A DNA stretch of 64,000 bases from Prunus persica. Taxonomy: Eukaryota; Streptophyta; Magnoliopsida; Rosales; Rosaceae. A program made the translations under genes and the position numbers. Each line of letters opens with the position of its first letter. The stretch's first letter is position 1. The stretch spans positions 11,818,637 to 11,882,636 of the forward strand of contig NC_034015.1 in NCBI RefSeq assembly GCF_000346465.2, written 5' to 3'. Below, one piece after another: positions 22,980 to 37,139 of this stretch. The notes under the pieces are model-generated. The model was given only the letters and a program-made list of their open reading frames with translations. It searched no databases and was not told where the DNA came from.

Positions 22980-23835
22980 TTCAAAATGACGGTTTGGAAC
23001 CTTGTGCCTTATAGGTTCAAATAACCACATCGACTCTCCCAAATTTCATATTTCAACGTATGGGAGCCCGGAACTTTTGGCCTGGGCTAAACACAAAACT
23101 CAGAATTTATTTGCCCTTTTCAAATGGACATGAAATATGAATTGAGTAAAAGCCACGCTAATATCTCATATATTTGGGTTCATGAGCTTCCGGCCCAGAT
23201 ATAACAAAATATGTGGGGAGCCTCAATTCATCATTCTCTTATGCCAAAGAGATATGTGGCGTACCACAATTTGCAATAATACCTCAAGGGTTGTCCATTT
23301 AATTGTTGGAACTTCAGGTTCTCAACACTATTAGATTTTGAACTTCTGGCCAAAATCACATATTCTCATGGTATGGATATTCAATCCCCTTAGATTTTGA
23401 ACTTCGGGCCAAAATCACATATTCTCATGGTATGGACATTTTTACAATTTTCTGTACATATTTCTGGACTTCAAGCCCTTACATAATTGTCCATATTTTG
23501 AGGAACTTCTGGCATCTCATTTAATTGCTCATCCATGAGTTTGAGGAACTGCAGGTTCCCTTTTGAATAGTGATAGTTTACCCAAAATGGTAAATATTTA
23601 TGCATACATCATTATTCATGTGTACAGTACATTTGCCAGTACAGTTATCATCCATGTGTACGGCATTATGAACCAATACGGTACTGTTACATCATTAAGG
23701 AACCCTAGGTCCTTATTTACATGTCAGGGATCAAGGACCCTCAAGTCCGATCACATGTTTACAAATATAGTACCGGAGAGACTGCCAGATCTCATATTAA
23801 CATCATCAAGGAACTTCCGGTCCATACCTGCATAC
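22980..23835. repeat. Dispersed AACTTCyGGyC motif region in the LTR element
   Basis: Short words such as GGAACTTTTGGCCTGGGC, GAGCTTCCGGCCCAG, GAACTTCTGGCC, GAACTTCGGGCC, GGACTTCAAGCCC and GGAACTTCCGGTCC recur roughly every 40-150 bp. A 65 bp unit with AAAATCACATATTCTCATGG is tandemly doubled at about 23334-23440. No coding sequence is seen. Confidence 0.6.
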
Positions 23836-23942
23836 TGTAAAAACTCATCATATAGCACATTTAGTCCATAAAATAAATTGCTGGTAAATAAATTACCGGT
23901 ATGGACGATAAACCCGCACCATACTTTAAATAAAAGGAAATA

Positions 23943-24140
23943 TAAAGTATGAGGGTTAATTCCACATCATACTTTTAATAAAAGTAAATGTGCAGTAAAG
24001 TAAATTCATAAAGTATGAGGGTTAATTCCACATCATACTTTTAATAAAAGTAAATGTGCAGTAAAGTAAATTCATAAAGTATGAGGGTTAATTCCACATC
24101 ATACTTTTAATAAAAGTAAATTTGCGATAAAGTAAACGTG
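23943..24140. repeat. Three 66 bp tandem repeats
   Basis: Units at 23943, 24009 and 24075 share TAAAGTATGAGGGTTAATTC and CACATCATACTTTTAATAAA and are almost identical. Diverged relatives continue to about 24300. Confidence 0.88.
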
Positions 24141-24789
24141 CTTGTATGGGCACTAATTCTGCTCCATACTTTTAAATGAAAGTAAAGGCGTGGACGATAA
24201 ACCCGCACCACCCTTTTAAATAAATACTGTTGTATGGGTAATAATCCTACACCATACAGTAAATAAAATAAATGTGGGGTTAAAAACCACCACTGAATAA
24301 AATAAGAAAAAAGTTAATATTAGTAACGGTCTCCCACTGATAATATGTTTAGTATTACCAAGGGTCCATTTTTGTTAATGGTTAGTAATAGAAAAGCAGA
24401 TAAATATAATAGGAAATAATAGGGAAGATCAGGGAGCAGAGATCTTATCGCTATTTATTATTCTTTCTTTCGGTGGGTCGGTGGGTTTTGCAGTGCTGAA
24501 GCATCTTTTTATTTTATGTTATTTTTCTTTTGCTTTCATCATTACGTCCACTGCCCATTTCAGGGCTGCCCGGCTGCCAGCCGAGAAATCCACCGCCCCA
24601 TACTCGTAAACGTCCTCACCTCCTTAATCACTTTGATCTTCGATGCAGCATCAAAAGAATCGAGCTTTACATCAAAAGCCGTCTTCTCTCCTCTTTTTTT
24701 TTTATTTTTTTATTTTTAATTTTAATCTTTTCCACCGTCCATTCACATCTTGATTTCTGATAAAAAGGCTTGAGCACAGCTTTTGTTTT

Positions 24790-25360
24790 TTGTTTTTTTA
24801 AATTTTATAACTTGAAAGGATATGTTTCATCAACAAGAAGACCATTAACATGGGAATCAAGCCAATCACATGGCAACTCTCCGTGACCGCGGCAGAAGAA
24901 ATTGCCAAGTAGCCAAAACTGGAAGTTCCCGGCGGAGAGGGAGTAATCGGATTCACCAACCCACCCGAACCCGAATTCGAACTTGAGTTAGCTTGGATGA
25001 CGTCGAAGACGACGATGATGGCGACGATGAAGTGGATTTGAGACCGGAGGCTGCAGAAAGAGAGACCCGGTCTGAGGTTGAGCTCGAGCCACAACGAGCA
25101 GCATCCGGTATGCCTGGCGATTAGCCTCAGTGTTTTCCAGACGCTTGACATCGAGAGAAAAATGGCAGACTGAGTGGAGGAACGAGTCTGAAGCGGTCGT
25201 AGTGCCAAGAGGCTCAGCTCTCGCTCTCAGACCATGGGATCTCATCTGGGTTCGCCTGAGGCCACGAAGCCCAACTCTGTTGCTTGTGAGCTGGTTCAAA
25301 AAACTCAAAATGCCTTGGCAGAGAAGATCTGGATGGATCGTCGTCGGCTCGTGACCAGCG
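24790..25360 (-). other. Unrecognised GC-richer segment downstream of the H4 fragment
   Basis: This stretch has gene-like base composition compared with the surrounding element. It holds open frames in several phases (for example 24798-25208 with a hydrophobic part, and 24988-25497), but none matches a family I know. It could be a second captured gene fragment. Confidence 0.35.
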
Positions 25361-25369
25361 GCGATTTGC

Positions 25370-25497
25370 ATCCTCTTCTGGCGAGCCTTTCGAATCGCAG
25401 GCTTGGAGATGCCCTGGATGTTGTCTCTAAGGACCTTACGGTGCCGTTTAGCTCCGCCCTTGCCCAGGCCCTTGCCTCCCTTTCCACGGCTAGACAT
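25370..25497 (-). pseudogene. Histone H4 N-terminal fragment captured in the LTR element
   Basis: The minus strand from 25497 encodes [20 protein letters not shown], then [16 protein letters not shown], the H4 N-terminal tail and first helix with only G3S and T to S type changes. One extra base after the IR codons shifts the frame. In the corrected frame a few more H4 residues (LARRG) follow, and then similarity stops. The remaining 60 or so residues of H4 are absent, so it cannot make a histone fold. Confidence 0.85.
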
Positions 25498-26183
25498 TTT
25501 CGAAGCTTAGGTTCACTTCTTCAACCGGTTTATGCCTCATATTATCAATATGATTATATAATATTATAGATATAATAATGTGATAAACAATTAGGATAAA
25601 GAAAAGTATGAGAACTTATCTGCCGTAGCCCTTTCTCTGCTTTGGATTGCTGGCTGCAGACCTTCTTTGTTTTATGGTGTTTTGATAATTCTGATCTGAA
25701 ATGAGAGCTCTTTTATTTTTCTTATGTTAAGGCTCAGGCCAGTTAGTGGGGAAGAAGATCAGTGTGAGAGAGAAGCTGTTGGGCAGGTAATTTGTTACCG
25801 CTTTTATGTATCCAGTGAAGAGTGATTGGTTTCACAAATCTGGATCTGTGATTTGATAATTCTTTAGGAATTGGGAGGAGGAATTAGGATCTGTGATAAA
25901 CAAACCCATGGGTGATTGCTTGCTTGTTTTATTGTGATCTACATGCTACAAAGCAGAGGCCGGTTGTTAAGGTTTGAGGCTTGGCAGAGAAAGAGAGAGA
26001 GAGCGTTGATCGGAATCTTTTTCTCTTTTGGGTTCTAGCTATGGCTGAGAGAGAGAGCTTGGCCAGAGGCACACAGAAAAAAAAGAGAGAAAGCAGAGAA
26101 GCTGAGAGTGTGAAAACTGGGGAGAGAAGTGTTTGTTTGGCTGGGTTTCATCAGAGAATTCAGCTGGTATTGTTAAAGCGAAT

Positions 26184-26197
26184 TCGTGCTGATAACG
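26184..26197 (-). other. Primer binding site, internal tRNA-Ile type
   Basis: Directly after the 5' LTR the minus strand reads CGTTATCAGCACGA. This is not the usual iMet site. Its complement TCGTGCTGATAACG resembles the anticodon arm of nuclear tRNA-Ile(AAU). Confidence 0.5.
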
Positions 26198-26375
26198 TGT
26201 TATAAATTGAGAGGAAATTGGAGAGGAAATTGAGAGAGAATTTAGATGGAGAGAGAGAAGTTTTTCTCTTCTTATCTCTTCTGATTGTGGGCAAATAAAG
26301 AAGGAAAGGGGGGGGGGGGGGGGGGAAGCCTTTTATAGGCATTTGGGGACTCCACTACTACATTATTTTACAACA
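26198..26375 (-). repeat. 5' LTR (element on minus strand)
   Basis: It matches the LTR at 19874-20042 but has a longer G tract (26308-26326). The CCATT target duplication follows it. Confidence 0.88.
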
Positions 26376-28120
26376 CCATTCAGTTTTACAAGGATCATTC
26401 GTGCAATAAATTGAAAAACACATGACCTACGTGCATTGTGAGATAGTTCTTACAAGAATGTCCGAATTTTTTTAATTTAAACCAAGTACAAACTTACTTG
26501 AAAATTGTGTGTGTATTTTAATGTTCATTTTTCCTTTTCATATATGAATACTTGGTTTTTCTTATAACAAGCGATATTGGGAGATGTGGTATCGAACTTT
26601 GGACCTCTGAACTTGCATAAATACTTTTAATTACTTAAGATCAAAACCCTAAATCCTCAGACAGAGAGAGAGAGAGGGGGGGGGGAAGGTGCGTTGGGGG
26701 TGGGGGTGGGGCTGGTTGGCATGGGCAGAAGCATCATGGAGAGAGAGGAGGGGGAGGGAAAAAAAAATAGAGAGGAGGGGGCGCGAATGGGTGGGTCTGT
26801 GGGTGGAGATAGGTTTTTTTGTTGTTCTCTTTTACTTCTATTTTTTTTCAAAAAAATATTATTATTTTTAATAATTTAACAGAAAATTAGATGAAATGTT
26901 GAGAATTTAGGCTGTAGGGGGAAAATTGGTAAAAAAGAAGTTATATATACTTAATTAAAAGAAAAAAGATAGGAGGTCTATAAATTAGGTGCAAGTTCAT
27001 AGGCAAATCACCAATTTAGCTTATTTTGACATATATCGTTTAACTTAACAATTGCTAATACCGTCAATTTCTATTAGAAAAATAGAAAAATAAAACGAAA
27101 ACACAACTCCTTCAGTACGCTGATTATAGACTTCTTAATTTTTCTCACCACAACCCAACCTCTCTCCCATCTCACAATCCACCTGCCAATAAAGAGCCAC
27201 ACACAACCCTCTCTTATTAACTGCGTATCTTTTTTCTTTATTTCTAGTTTTCACAGTTAATTTTTCTCTAGGTTGCATTTGGTTCACAAAAAGGATTTGA
27301 TAGAAAATGGAAGATTCTTTTCGCATGTTTGGTAATATTGTTGGGAAAGTAACCGGAAAATATCACTTTATTTTCTTTCCCATATTTAATTTGTGTAGGA
27401 ATGTAAAATAAAGTTTGTTTAATTTTTCAATTATACCCATATGAAATGAAATAACAAATGAATGCATTTAATGCTATATTGAAATTCTAAATTGTTAACG
27501 GGGACAAAATTGTCATGAAAAATGTGCATTTAATGCTGGCCTGTTTTCCCAAACTTTTCATTGGAAAGGGCAAATGAAACCTAAGTGGGGGAGGAGAGTT
27601 ATATTTTCCCTCTTATTTTTCCATGTGTTAGGCAACCATTTTCCATGCATGGACTTACCAAACATGAGAAATCAATTTTTCCATCACCAAGCCTCATTTT
27701 CCCATGAACCAAAAGCAGCCTTAGCTTTTTGTTTCAGAAAATCCTAAGAAAGGCCATGGAGTTTTACATTCCACCCGACATGTCAAATTAAAATATTATT
27801 TTATTACATATTGTTTATTGGTTTATTACAATCTAGGCACATTAATTAGATAATAATAAAAATAATGAAATAACATCACAAGGTCAAACAACCAAAAATA
27901 ACAGCAAGAGAGAAAAATGTTATTCCATGTAGGATTTAACATTTTGGTTGGGGTGTGAGTCTCATCTATTTTTTCTAGGGATGACAATTTTCCCCTCGCG
28001 TAAGGGTCTTCGTGGGGATTCGACCCTAATGGGTTGGGTATGAAGGACAAAAAAAGGGGTATGGAGACGCATACGTGGAATTTTTTGGGTATGGTGTTTG
28101 GAGAGGGACGGGGATTGTAT
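26376..28120. other. Gene-poor DNA with a GA/G-rich low-complexity patch
   Basis: 26655-26810 is purine-rich (GAGAGA, then long G runs). The open frames on either strand there are low-complexity artefacts. The rest shows no gene. Confidence 0.5.
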
Positions 28121-28162
28121 TTTAATCCCCAACCCGAACCTTCCCCATTTAGAATATATATA

Positions 28163-28575
28163 CAGTCCCCTTCTATTGAGAGGGATCCTTCAAATAATTT
28201 TATTTGAGGGACGCCCTTTAGGGCACCCAACAATTTTTTTTTCTAATGATCCAAACTATCTATTTTTGAAGTCTACATTCATACATTCATAGATCATTCT
28301 TGCAAAAAAATTAGACAAATCGGAAACCGTTTCGACATCTAATTGTGTCTTACAAAGTCAATGAACATGGTGCTTCAAGAAAGTACTAAAATTTCAATAA
28401 CACAATTGAGTGGTCAAATGATATCGGATTCAAGTGATTTTTTGTAGAGATGATCTTTGAATGATTATCTAAAACGTAGACGGTTTGGATTAGTGAAATA
28501 CAATATGGAGTATGCCCTACAAAGGTGTCCATCAAATAAGCTTATTTGAGGGATATCTCAATAGAAGCTCTTTGT
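28163..28575. mobile_element. MITE-like element, copy 1 of a tandem pair
   Basis: It starts CAGTCCCCTTCTATTGAGAG and ends with ATATCTCAATAGAAGCTC, so the ends are imperfect inverted repeats around CTTCTATTGAGA and TCAAATAA. Flanks are TA-rich (ATATATATA). Confidence 0.65.
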
Positions 28576-28592
28576 GTATATATATATACATA

Positions 28593-28971
28593 CAGTCCCC
28601 TTCCATTGAGGGATCTCTCAAACAATTTTATTTGGGGGACATCCGTTAGGGTACCATAGGATTTTTTTCCCAATGATTCAAATCATCTATTTTTTAAGTT
28701 TACATTCATAGATCATCATTACAAAAAATTAGACAAATCGAAAACCGTTTCGATATCCAATTATATCCTACAAAATCAATAAACATAGTACTTTAAGAAA
28801 GTACTAAAATTTCAATAACACAATTGAGTGATCAAACGATATCGAATTCAAGTAAATTTTTTTTTTTTGTAGAGATGATCTTTGAATGATTATCTAAAAC
28901 ATAAATTGTTTGGATTAATGAAATATAATGCGGAGTGGGCCCTACATATTTGAGGGATCTCTCAATGGGAA
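28593..28971. mobile_element. MITE-like element, copy 2 of the tandem pair
   Basis: It is collinear with copy 1 over its whole length (shared AGACAAATCG, AACCGTTTCGA, GTAGAGATGATCTTTGAATG) and starts CAGTCCCCTTCCATTGAGGG. A short deletion derivative of the family is at 46311-46385. Confidence 0.65.
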
Positions 28972-28974
28972 ATA

Positions 28975-29930
28975 TATATATATATATATATGCTATTAAA
29001 GTGATTGTACCGACTAAGTTTTATATTTTTTGTTATTATATTATATATTTATATAATTTATACAAATCTTTAGCCACACTACCAAGAGCGGAACTAAGAA
29101 GGGGCTCTAGTGGGCTGTAGCCCGATACTAAGTTTCCAATTTAAGCTTCAATGTATAAATAAATATACTATAATTAAATATTAGCCCACTACCATCACAC
29201 AACACTTTTTTTTTTTTTTCAGCCCATACAAAGGAATAAGGCGACAAAGGAATATGACAAGTGTATTTTTTTCTCAGTCCATGCATGCTGCTTCATTAGT
29301 TTCTCCATATTGATCAAAACAATCATTAAAATATTAGCATATCAATTTATTTTTTTTGGAGAAATTCTATGATTGCATTCATAATTCAGCCAAAAAAGCC
29401 ACTAGTCATAAAGGGTCAATACAAACTAGCCACAAAAGGGCTATTACAATAACGGAGCGGTCTGATATCAAAATTAAGACAATCTGGTGTATCACCACTA
29501 ACGATCAGATAGGATCGAAGAAACTCTAGCATAGGCATCCCAACTAAGATTGCAAACTTAGAATAATAAAAAAGAGATAAAGCTTGAAAAAATCAAGCCA
29601 TAACAATACAAATAAAACTCTCACAAAGGAGAGATGAAAAGCTCTCACAAATGAGAGATGAAAAACTCTTACAAAAGGAGAGGTGAAAACTACACAGAGA
29701 ACCCAAAGAGTCTCTGCAACTTGTTCCAAACATAAAGAAATTGCAAAAAAGATGGTGGTGGAGATCCAACACCGAAATACAGTTGAAGATCCAATGCTGA
29801 ACTACAGCCGCCTGTTTGTGCAAATAATCTCGCGGGAGAATATTCGCTTCTAGATCCTTCAACCCTCGATCTTCCTTCTCTCTCTTCCTCGATTCCTATA
29901 AAAAAAATTGGAGTAAATAGACCACACTCG
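28975..29930. other. Intergenic DNA without a supported gene
   Basis: Contains an AT microsatellite (28972-28992) and a run of short repeats GAGAGATGAAAAGCTCTCACAA at 29620-29690. The open frames at 29544-29862 arise from that repeat. Confidence 0.45.
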
Positions 29931-29935
29931 GGGGG

Positions 29936-30475
29936 TGTTGGCCAAAGGCCCTCCGATGCCTAAGTTAGTTCGAGTATTTGTAGGAAAACAATAGCTAAGC
30001 AAAGGGTACGGAGTTGTATGTAGGGTGTAAACCGGGTGGCCGGAGACGTGTGTGGTGGCCAGAGCCGTGTGGAGAAAATATGGAGAGTGGAGAGGGAGAG
30101 AGAGCTTCGGGTATTTTTCTCGGGTATAAGGAGTAGGTTTAGATGTACCTTGAATGATGAATGAGGTCGTCTATTTATAGGAGCCTCGGGGCTAGGGTTT
30201 CGTAGGGATCGAGTCGGACTTGATAATATCCGAATTAATGATATTATCTCTTAAGAAGATAATATATGAATTAAATGATATTATCTTCTCTTTATTAGGA
30301 TAATATATGAACTAATGATATTATCTCTTTAAATAAAGATAATATCATATTAATTAAGATATTTATTCCAATTAATTAATTAGCCAGATAAACTGGTTTA
30401 ATTAATTAATTTAAGAGAAAATTTTCTTTTCCACGTGGCGTGCCCTGATTGGAGACGAAAATATATGCTCCCACA
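29936..30475 (-). mobile_element. Probable solo LTR
   Basis: On the minus strand it starts TGTGGGAGCATATATTTTCG, carries CCTATAAATAGACG (TATA, about 30168-30181), and ends GGCCAACA after GCATCGGAGGGCCTTTGG, a layout typical of plant gypsy LTRs. No second copy, PBS or clear target duplication is seen, so the ends are tentative. Confidence 0.5.
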
Positions 30476-30875
30476 CCGCCTATAATGGTTGGATGAAAAT
30501 CATAACAAAACTAAGATAAATAGAGAAAATCATTTGTCTTTGAAAATGGGAGAAGAGGTGAAAGGAGGAAGAGAAGAGGGGAGAGGAGGGAAGAACAAAG
30601 ACTTCCTCCCCCCTCAAAGTGGAAAAGGCTCTAAGAGTGTTTTTTGGGAGAAATATTAGCATATCATTAAACCCCCAAAAAAACAAGAGGGCTTCAAAAC
30701 AGTAAAAAAAACATCGCAGCAACAGTAAACCTCAAAAAGAAGAGGGGTACAAAGTAAAAGAGAAAAGTACACTGAAACATCTGCTATCTTTCTTTTCAAA
30801 ATCATTCAGTGGGTTCTTCAATATTGGTAGGTTTATCTCTTTCTTCTTATTTAATTATAAATTTGAATTGTTACT

Positions 30876-31966
30876 GACCATATCATATTTGATCATGGAC
30901 AAATTGCCTCTCACACACCGTCTCCTCAATCGGTGGTGTCTAATGCTAATGGTACTCCTTCCCTTGTGATTGGAGGGGTTCTCTTTCTCTCACTGACTCT
31001 CTCAATTTGGATTATGTGTTGATTATTCTATCCCTGCACCATAATCTATTGTCTGTTGCCCAAATTACTACGGCTTTAGATAGCACTATAACCTTTTGAA
31101 CAACATATTGTATTTTTCAGGACATTCTTAGCAGCAAGACGATTAGTTATGTTACTATGAGGGGGGAACTTTACTACATGGACTTGGTGCCTGACAGTGA
31201 AGCCAAAGTTGGTCAACCTTTCAAGATTGGGGGAGCTAGTGTTGAGAAACAAACTGACGAAGTATGGTTATGGCATAGGCGTCTTGAACATGCCTCGTTT
31301 AGATATTTATAGAAGTTATTTCCATTCTTATTCACCAATTTAGATATTTTAAGTTTTAAGTGTGACATTTGTGAACTGGCTAAGAGCCATTCCTTTTCCC
31401 TTAAGTTCAAATAAAAGTTTGGTTTTGTTTTCTCTTGTTCATATAATGTTTGGGGATCTACAAAAATTGTCACTCTGCCAAGAGCTCGATGATTTGTCAC
31501 ATTTAATGATGATTGCACACGCATGACTTGGGTTTTCCAAACACCACTTCAAACATTTCACCACCATATCCAAATACTTCCTACCCCCAAACTTGTACCA
31601 GGGTTTTTCGGTTGTGTCGTATTTGTACATTTACATGATCACCAACGAAGCAAATTAGATCCCCGAGCAAAAAAAATGTGTTTTCATTGGCTATGTTCCT
31701 CATCAGAAAGGCTACCGATGTTATCGCCCTCCAAGTCAGAAGGTATATACTTCCATGGATGTCGTGTTCCGGGAACACGATATATATTTTTTAGCAGCAC
31801 ATGAGGAGAATCTAGAATCAAACACTCTGCGCTACCAAAATCAGGAGGAGGGGATTGAACCGTTTTATGAGATTTTGCTCGCTCCAGCACCTTCAGCTTT
31901 AGTACCACACCAATCGCCTGATGGGGAAGTCATTCAGGTAACATCTCCCCCTAAAATTGATAGCAC
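30876..31966 (+). pseudogene. Copia A: degenerate Ty1/copia pol fragment
   Basis: It begins abruptly inside the protease/pre-integrase region (frame TFDHGQI-like, 30890) and runs to the end of integrase. The typical word KKCVFIGYVPHQKGY, then YTSMDVVFREHDIYF, is readable at about 31670-31800 across frames. Many stops are present. It is collinear with copia D (59576-60670) at high identity. The sharp start at about 30876 marks the left edge of the duplicated block that also contains the GH1 gene. It ends at GATAGCACTAA, where a LINE fragment begins. Confidence 0.8.
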
Positions 31967-32220
31967 TAATCTCCACACCAAACCTTGCTCAATGACTTGT
32001 CTGCCCCAATCTATAGCTCGCAAAACTAAGGAAGGGAAATTCCTCATCTCTGCACATAAGAAATCCCCCGTAGGAAAATATCTTACCTTCATAATACGGC
32101 CGGCTAAGGAGTCGGGATTCTCCAAGAGCCTCCATGCTTTGGTTCACCACCATGACTTTATTAAAAGTTTCAAAATTTTGAATCCAAGCCCCCCAACTTT
32201 CGCCAGTCATCCAATGAATA
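31967..32220 (-). pseudogene. LINE reverse transcriptase fragment in copia A
   Basis: The minus strand reads FETFNKVMVV, then LLENPDSLAG or LLSRPY-like words in neighbouring frames, then KVRYFPTGDFLCAEMRNFPS and DWGRQVIEQGLVWR. This is the segment between RT and the zf-RVT domain in plant LINE ORF2. It is frameshifted and truncated. The insertion point matches those in copia B and D. Confidence 0.72.
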
Positions 32221-32310
32221 CTGCAATAATACGTTATTATCCTAGGAATGTGGCTTCAGTGATTATGGGATGTGTATTCTTCATATTCACTATGATCAAA
32301 TAGTTCCATA

Positions 32311-32459
32311 NNNNNNNNNNNNNNNNNNNNNNNNNNNNNNNNNNNNNNNNNNNNNNNNNNNNNNNNNNNNNNNNNNNNNNNNNNNNNNNNNNNNNNNNNN
32401 NNNNNNNNNNNNNNNNNNNNNNNNNNNNNNNNNNNNNNNNNNNNNNNNNNNNNNNNNNN
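32311..32459. other. Assembly gap (149 N)
   Basis: Run of N. The paralogous interval at 61060-61488 is about 430 bp, so the gap is probably shorter than the missing sequence. Confidence 1.
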
Positions 32460-32945
32460 CGTCGAGTTGTATATGCGAGTGCAAGAGTCCTCTTACATCC
32501 AATTTTAGGTGTTTTTTTTTTTTTTTTGGATTTTTGGAGTTTTGTGAAACCATTTTGAAACTGAGGGGGTGTTTGTGTAATTTCTAAGACCTTAGAAGAT
32601 TTTGTAAAAACACAAAAAATCTCAAGAGGCGTTAGTATATATAACTCAAATTCGAGACAATTAGTCAAAAGACTAAAAACAAATGAGTAAACAAATGAGT
32701 TTCATAATTATGCGTATGTTGACACTCATCAAAGGATTAAAAATCAATGTTTAATTTTACAAGGGGGTTGAATAGAATTTGAATCTTATACAAGGACTAA
32801 AATTGAAATTATTGAAGGTGCACAAATATGGAATTTAAATTTTGTATGTACACAAATTTGGAATCCCTAGTATTATTGTACATACATAAAATTCACATTA
32901 TTGAATTAAATACAAATATTGAATGACGAATATGATTTGAAGTTT

Positions 32946-35899
<2,954 letters not shown>

Positions 35900-35977
35900 A
35901 ACTTGAGGTTTTTTGTTGTTGTTGTTGGTAATAATCTTGAGAAGTATAAGTTGGCTCCGGCTGGCATGCTGCATGGC

Positions 35978-35988
35978 CTTTATATAGA
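35978..35988 (-). promoter_or_regulatory. TATA box of GH1 copy 1
   Basis: The minus strand reads CCTCTATATAAAGGC about 80 bp upstream of the ATG. Confidence 0.65.
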
Positions 35989-36165
35989 GGAGGAAGTACG
36001 TGCTGCGCATGAGAATAGTAAACACACATGGGCATTGAATGGGTTTGAGGGGGCAACTACGTAGAATGTCATGGTACAAAGGGAAATGGCAAGTTTCATA
36101 TTTGAATGAGTTTGTCATTGTCTCCTCCCAAAACTCAGCTGCTATATTCAAACACGCAATAAAAT

Positions 36166-36415
36166 GGTGCATATATGTGAGCAGCCGCAAAGTGGAGTCT
36201 CCAACTAGCCGTTTGGGTCAAACTGTGAGAAGAAATTTGACACAGAATTGTTTTCTTCACAATGTAAATATATGATATCTCTTTTCTTCACAATATAATA
36301 TTTGGTGCATATGTGTGAGTAGCCGCCAAGTCTGATTGAGTCACCTAATAGCCGTTTGGGCCAAACTGTGAAAAGAAATTTGACACAGAATTGTTTTCTT
36401 CACAATGTAAATTTG
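36166..36415 (-). repeat. Tandemly doubled promoter module with W-box-like cores
   Basis: 36166-36275 and 36304-36415 share GAGTAGCCGC-like, TAGCCGTTTGGG, CAAACTGTG and AGAAATTTGACACAGAATTG, then TTTTCTTCACAATGTAAAT. Each copy has TTTGACAC on the plus strand. The 36166-36275 copy also has GTTTGACCC on the minus strand (TTGACC/T is a WRKY core). Confidence 0.7.
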
Positions 36416-36419
36416 TAGA

Positions 36420-37135
36420 TTGTTTTAATTCTCGTGCATAATATGTGATTATCTTTTGTATTTGACGAACTAGGAAGCGTATATAAAATAGAATTTTACT
36501 TTTATTTCTTTACACATGTGAAAAACATGTTCAATTGATGGGGTTTCACAAACGATCTTGAGGTTAGTTGAAAGTTGAGCAATGATTGGCGACCTATTCC
36601 GCAATTTATTTGAAGAATACATTATAGGGCCCACTTCGCATTTAATTTTTGTGATATGAACGTTTATTTTGTAAATATTCATGCATACATGATAGATTGA
36701 CTAATTTTTAATCAAATAGTTATAAGTTACATGGTCTAATTTATAAACACGAAGCTATTATCTTCAAGGTGCGAAAAAAGAGATTATGCATCTACTATCT
36801 CTGAAACCGTCAAAAGAGTATTAAAAGAGAAAAAGAAAACACAAAAACGTTATGAAGGCGTTATAACCACTAAAAGAAAATAACGTAAGTGCCAAACTCA
36901 TCCTTACATATTTATGGTCAAAGTAATGACATTGGCTTCCACTGTTCTACCTACAATTCTCTTAGCAATTTTCTTTCTGTTTACCCTAAAGATAAACATG
37001 CAGAAATGACTTTTTGTTGACCCTTCTTTCCTTTGGTTTTAATGGTATATTCAAGTTCGTTAAACAAAAAAGAAATGACATATATTATGTACAAAAAACT
37101 TACAGTGTCAAGAAAATAATGGTCCGTCAAATTCT
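36420..37135. other. Intergenic DNA without a supported gene
   Basis: AT-rich; no domain or repeat recognised. Confidence 0.45.
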
Positions 37136-37139
37136 TTTC

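Larger units (their letters stand above)
19874..26375 (-). mobile_element. 6.5 kb non-autonomous LTR retrotransposon with captured gene fragment
   Basis: Direct repeats 19874-20042 (169 bp) and 26198-26375 (178 bp) begin TGTTATAAATTGAGAG and end TTTTACAACA on the plus strand, and both are flanked by CCATT (19869-19873 and 26376-26380). On the minus strand a purine tract CCAAGGGGGAG abuts the lower-coordinate LTR, and a primer-site-like CGTTATCAGCACGA abuts the other, so the element is read on the minus strand. The 6.1 kb interior has no protease, integrase or RT motif in any frame. It does hold triplicated 100 bp blocks, 66 bp tandem repeats and a histone H4 fragment. The LTRs differ by several substitutions and a G-tract expansion. 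Its mobility must have come from a related autonomous element. Confidence 0.88.

Noticed and set aside
24988..25497. A full histone-like gene of 169 residues
   Set aside because: H4 similarity ends after about 40 residues with a frameshift; the rest is unrelated and lies within an LTR element.
26657..26879. Proline-rich and tryptophan/glycine-rich open frames
   Set aside because: Produced by a GA/G-rich low-complexity tract on either strand.
32237..32668. Open frames through the N run
   Set aside because: They exist only because N codons are not stops.
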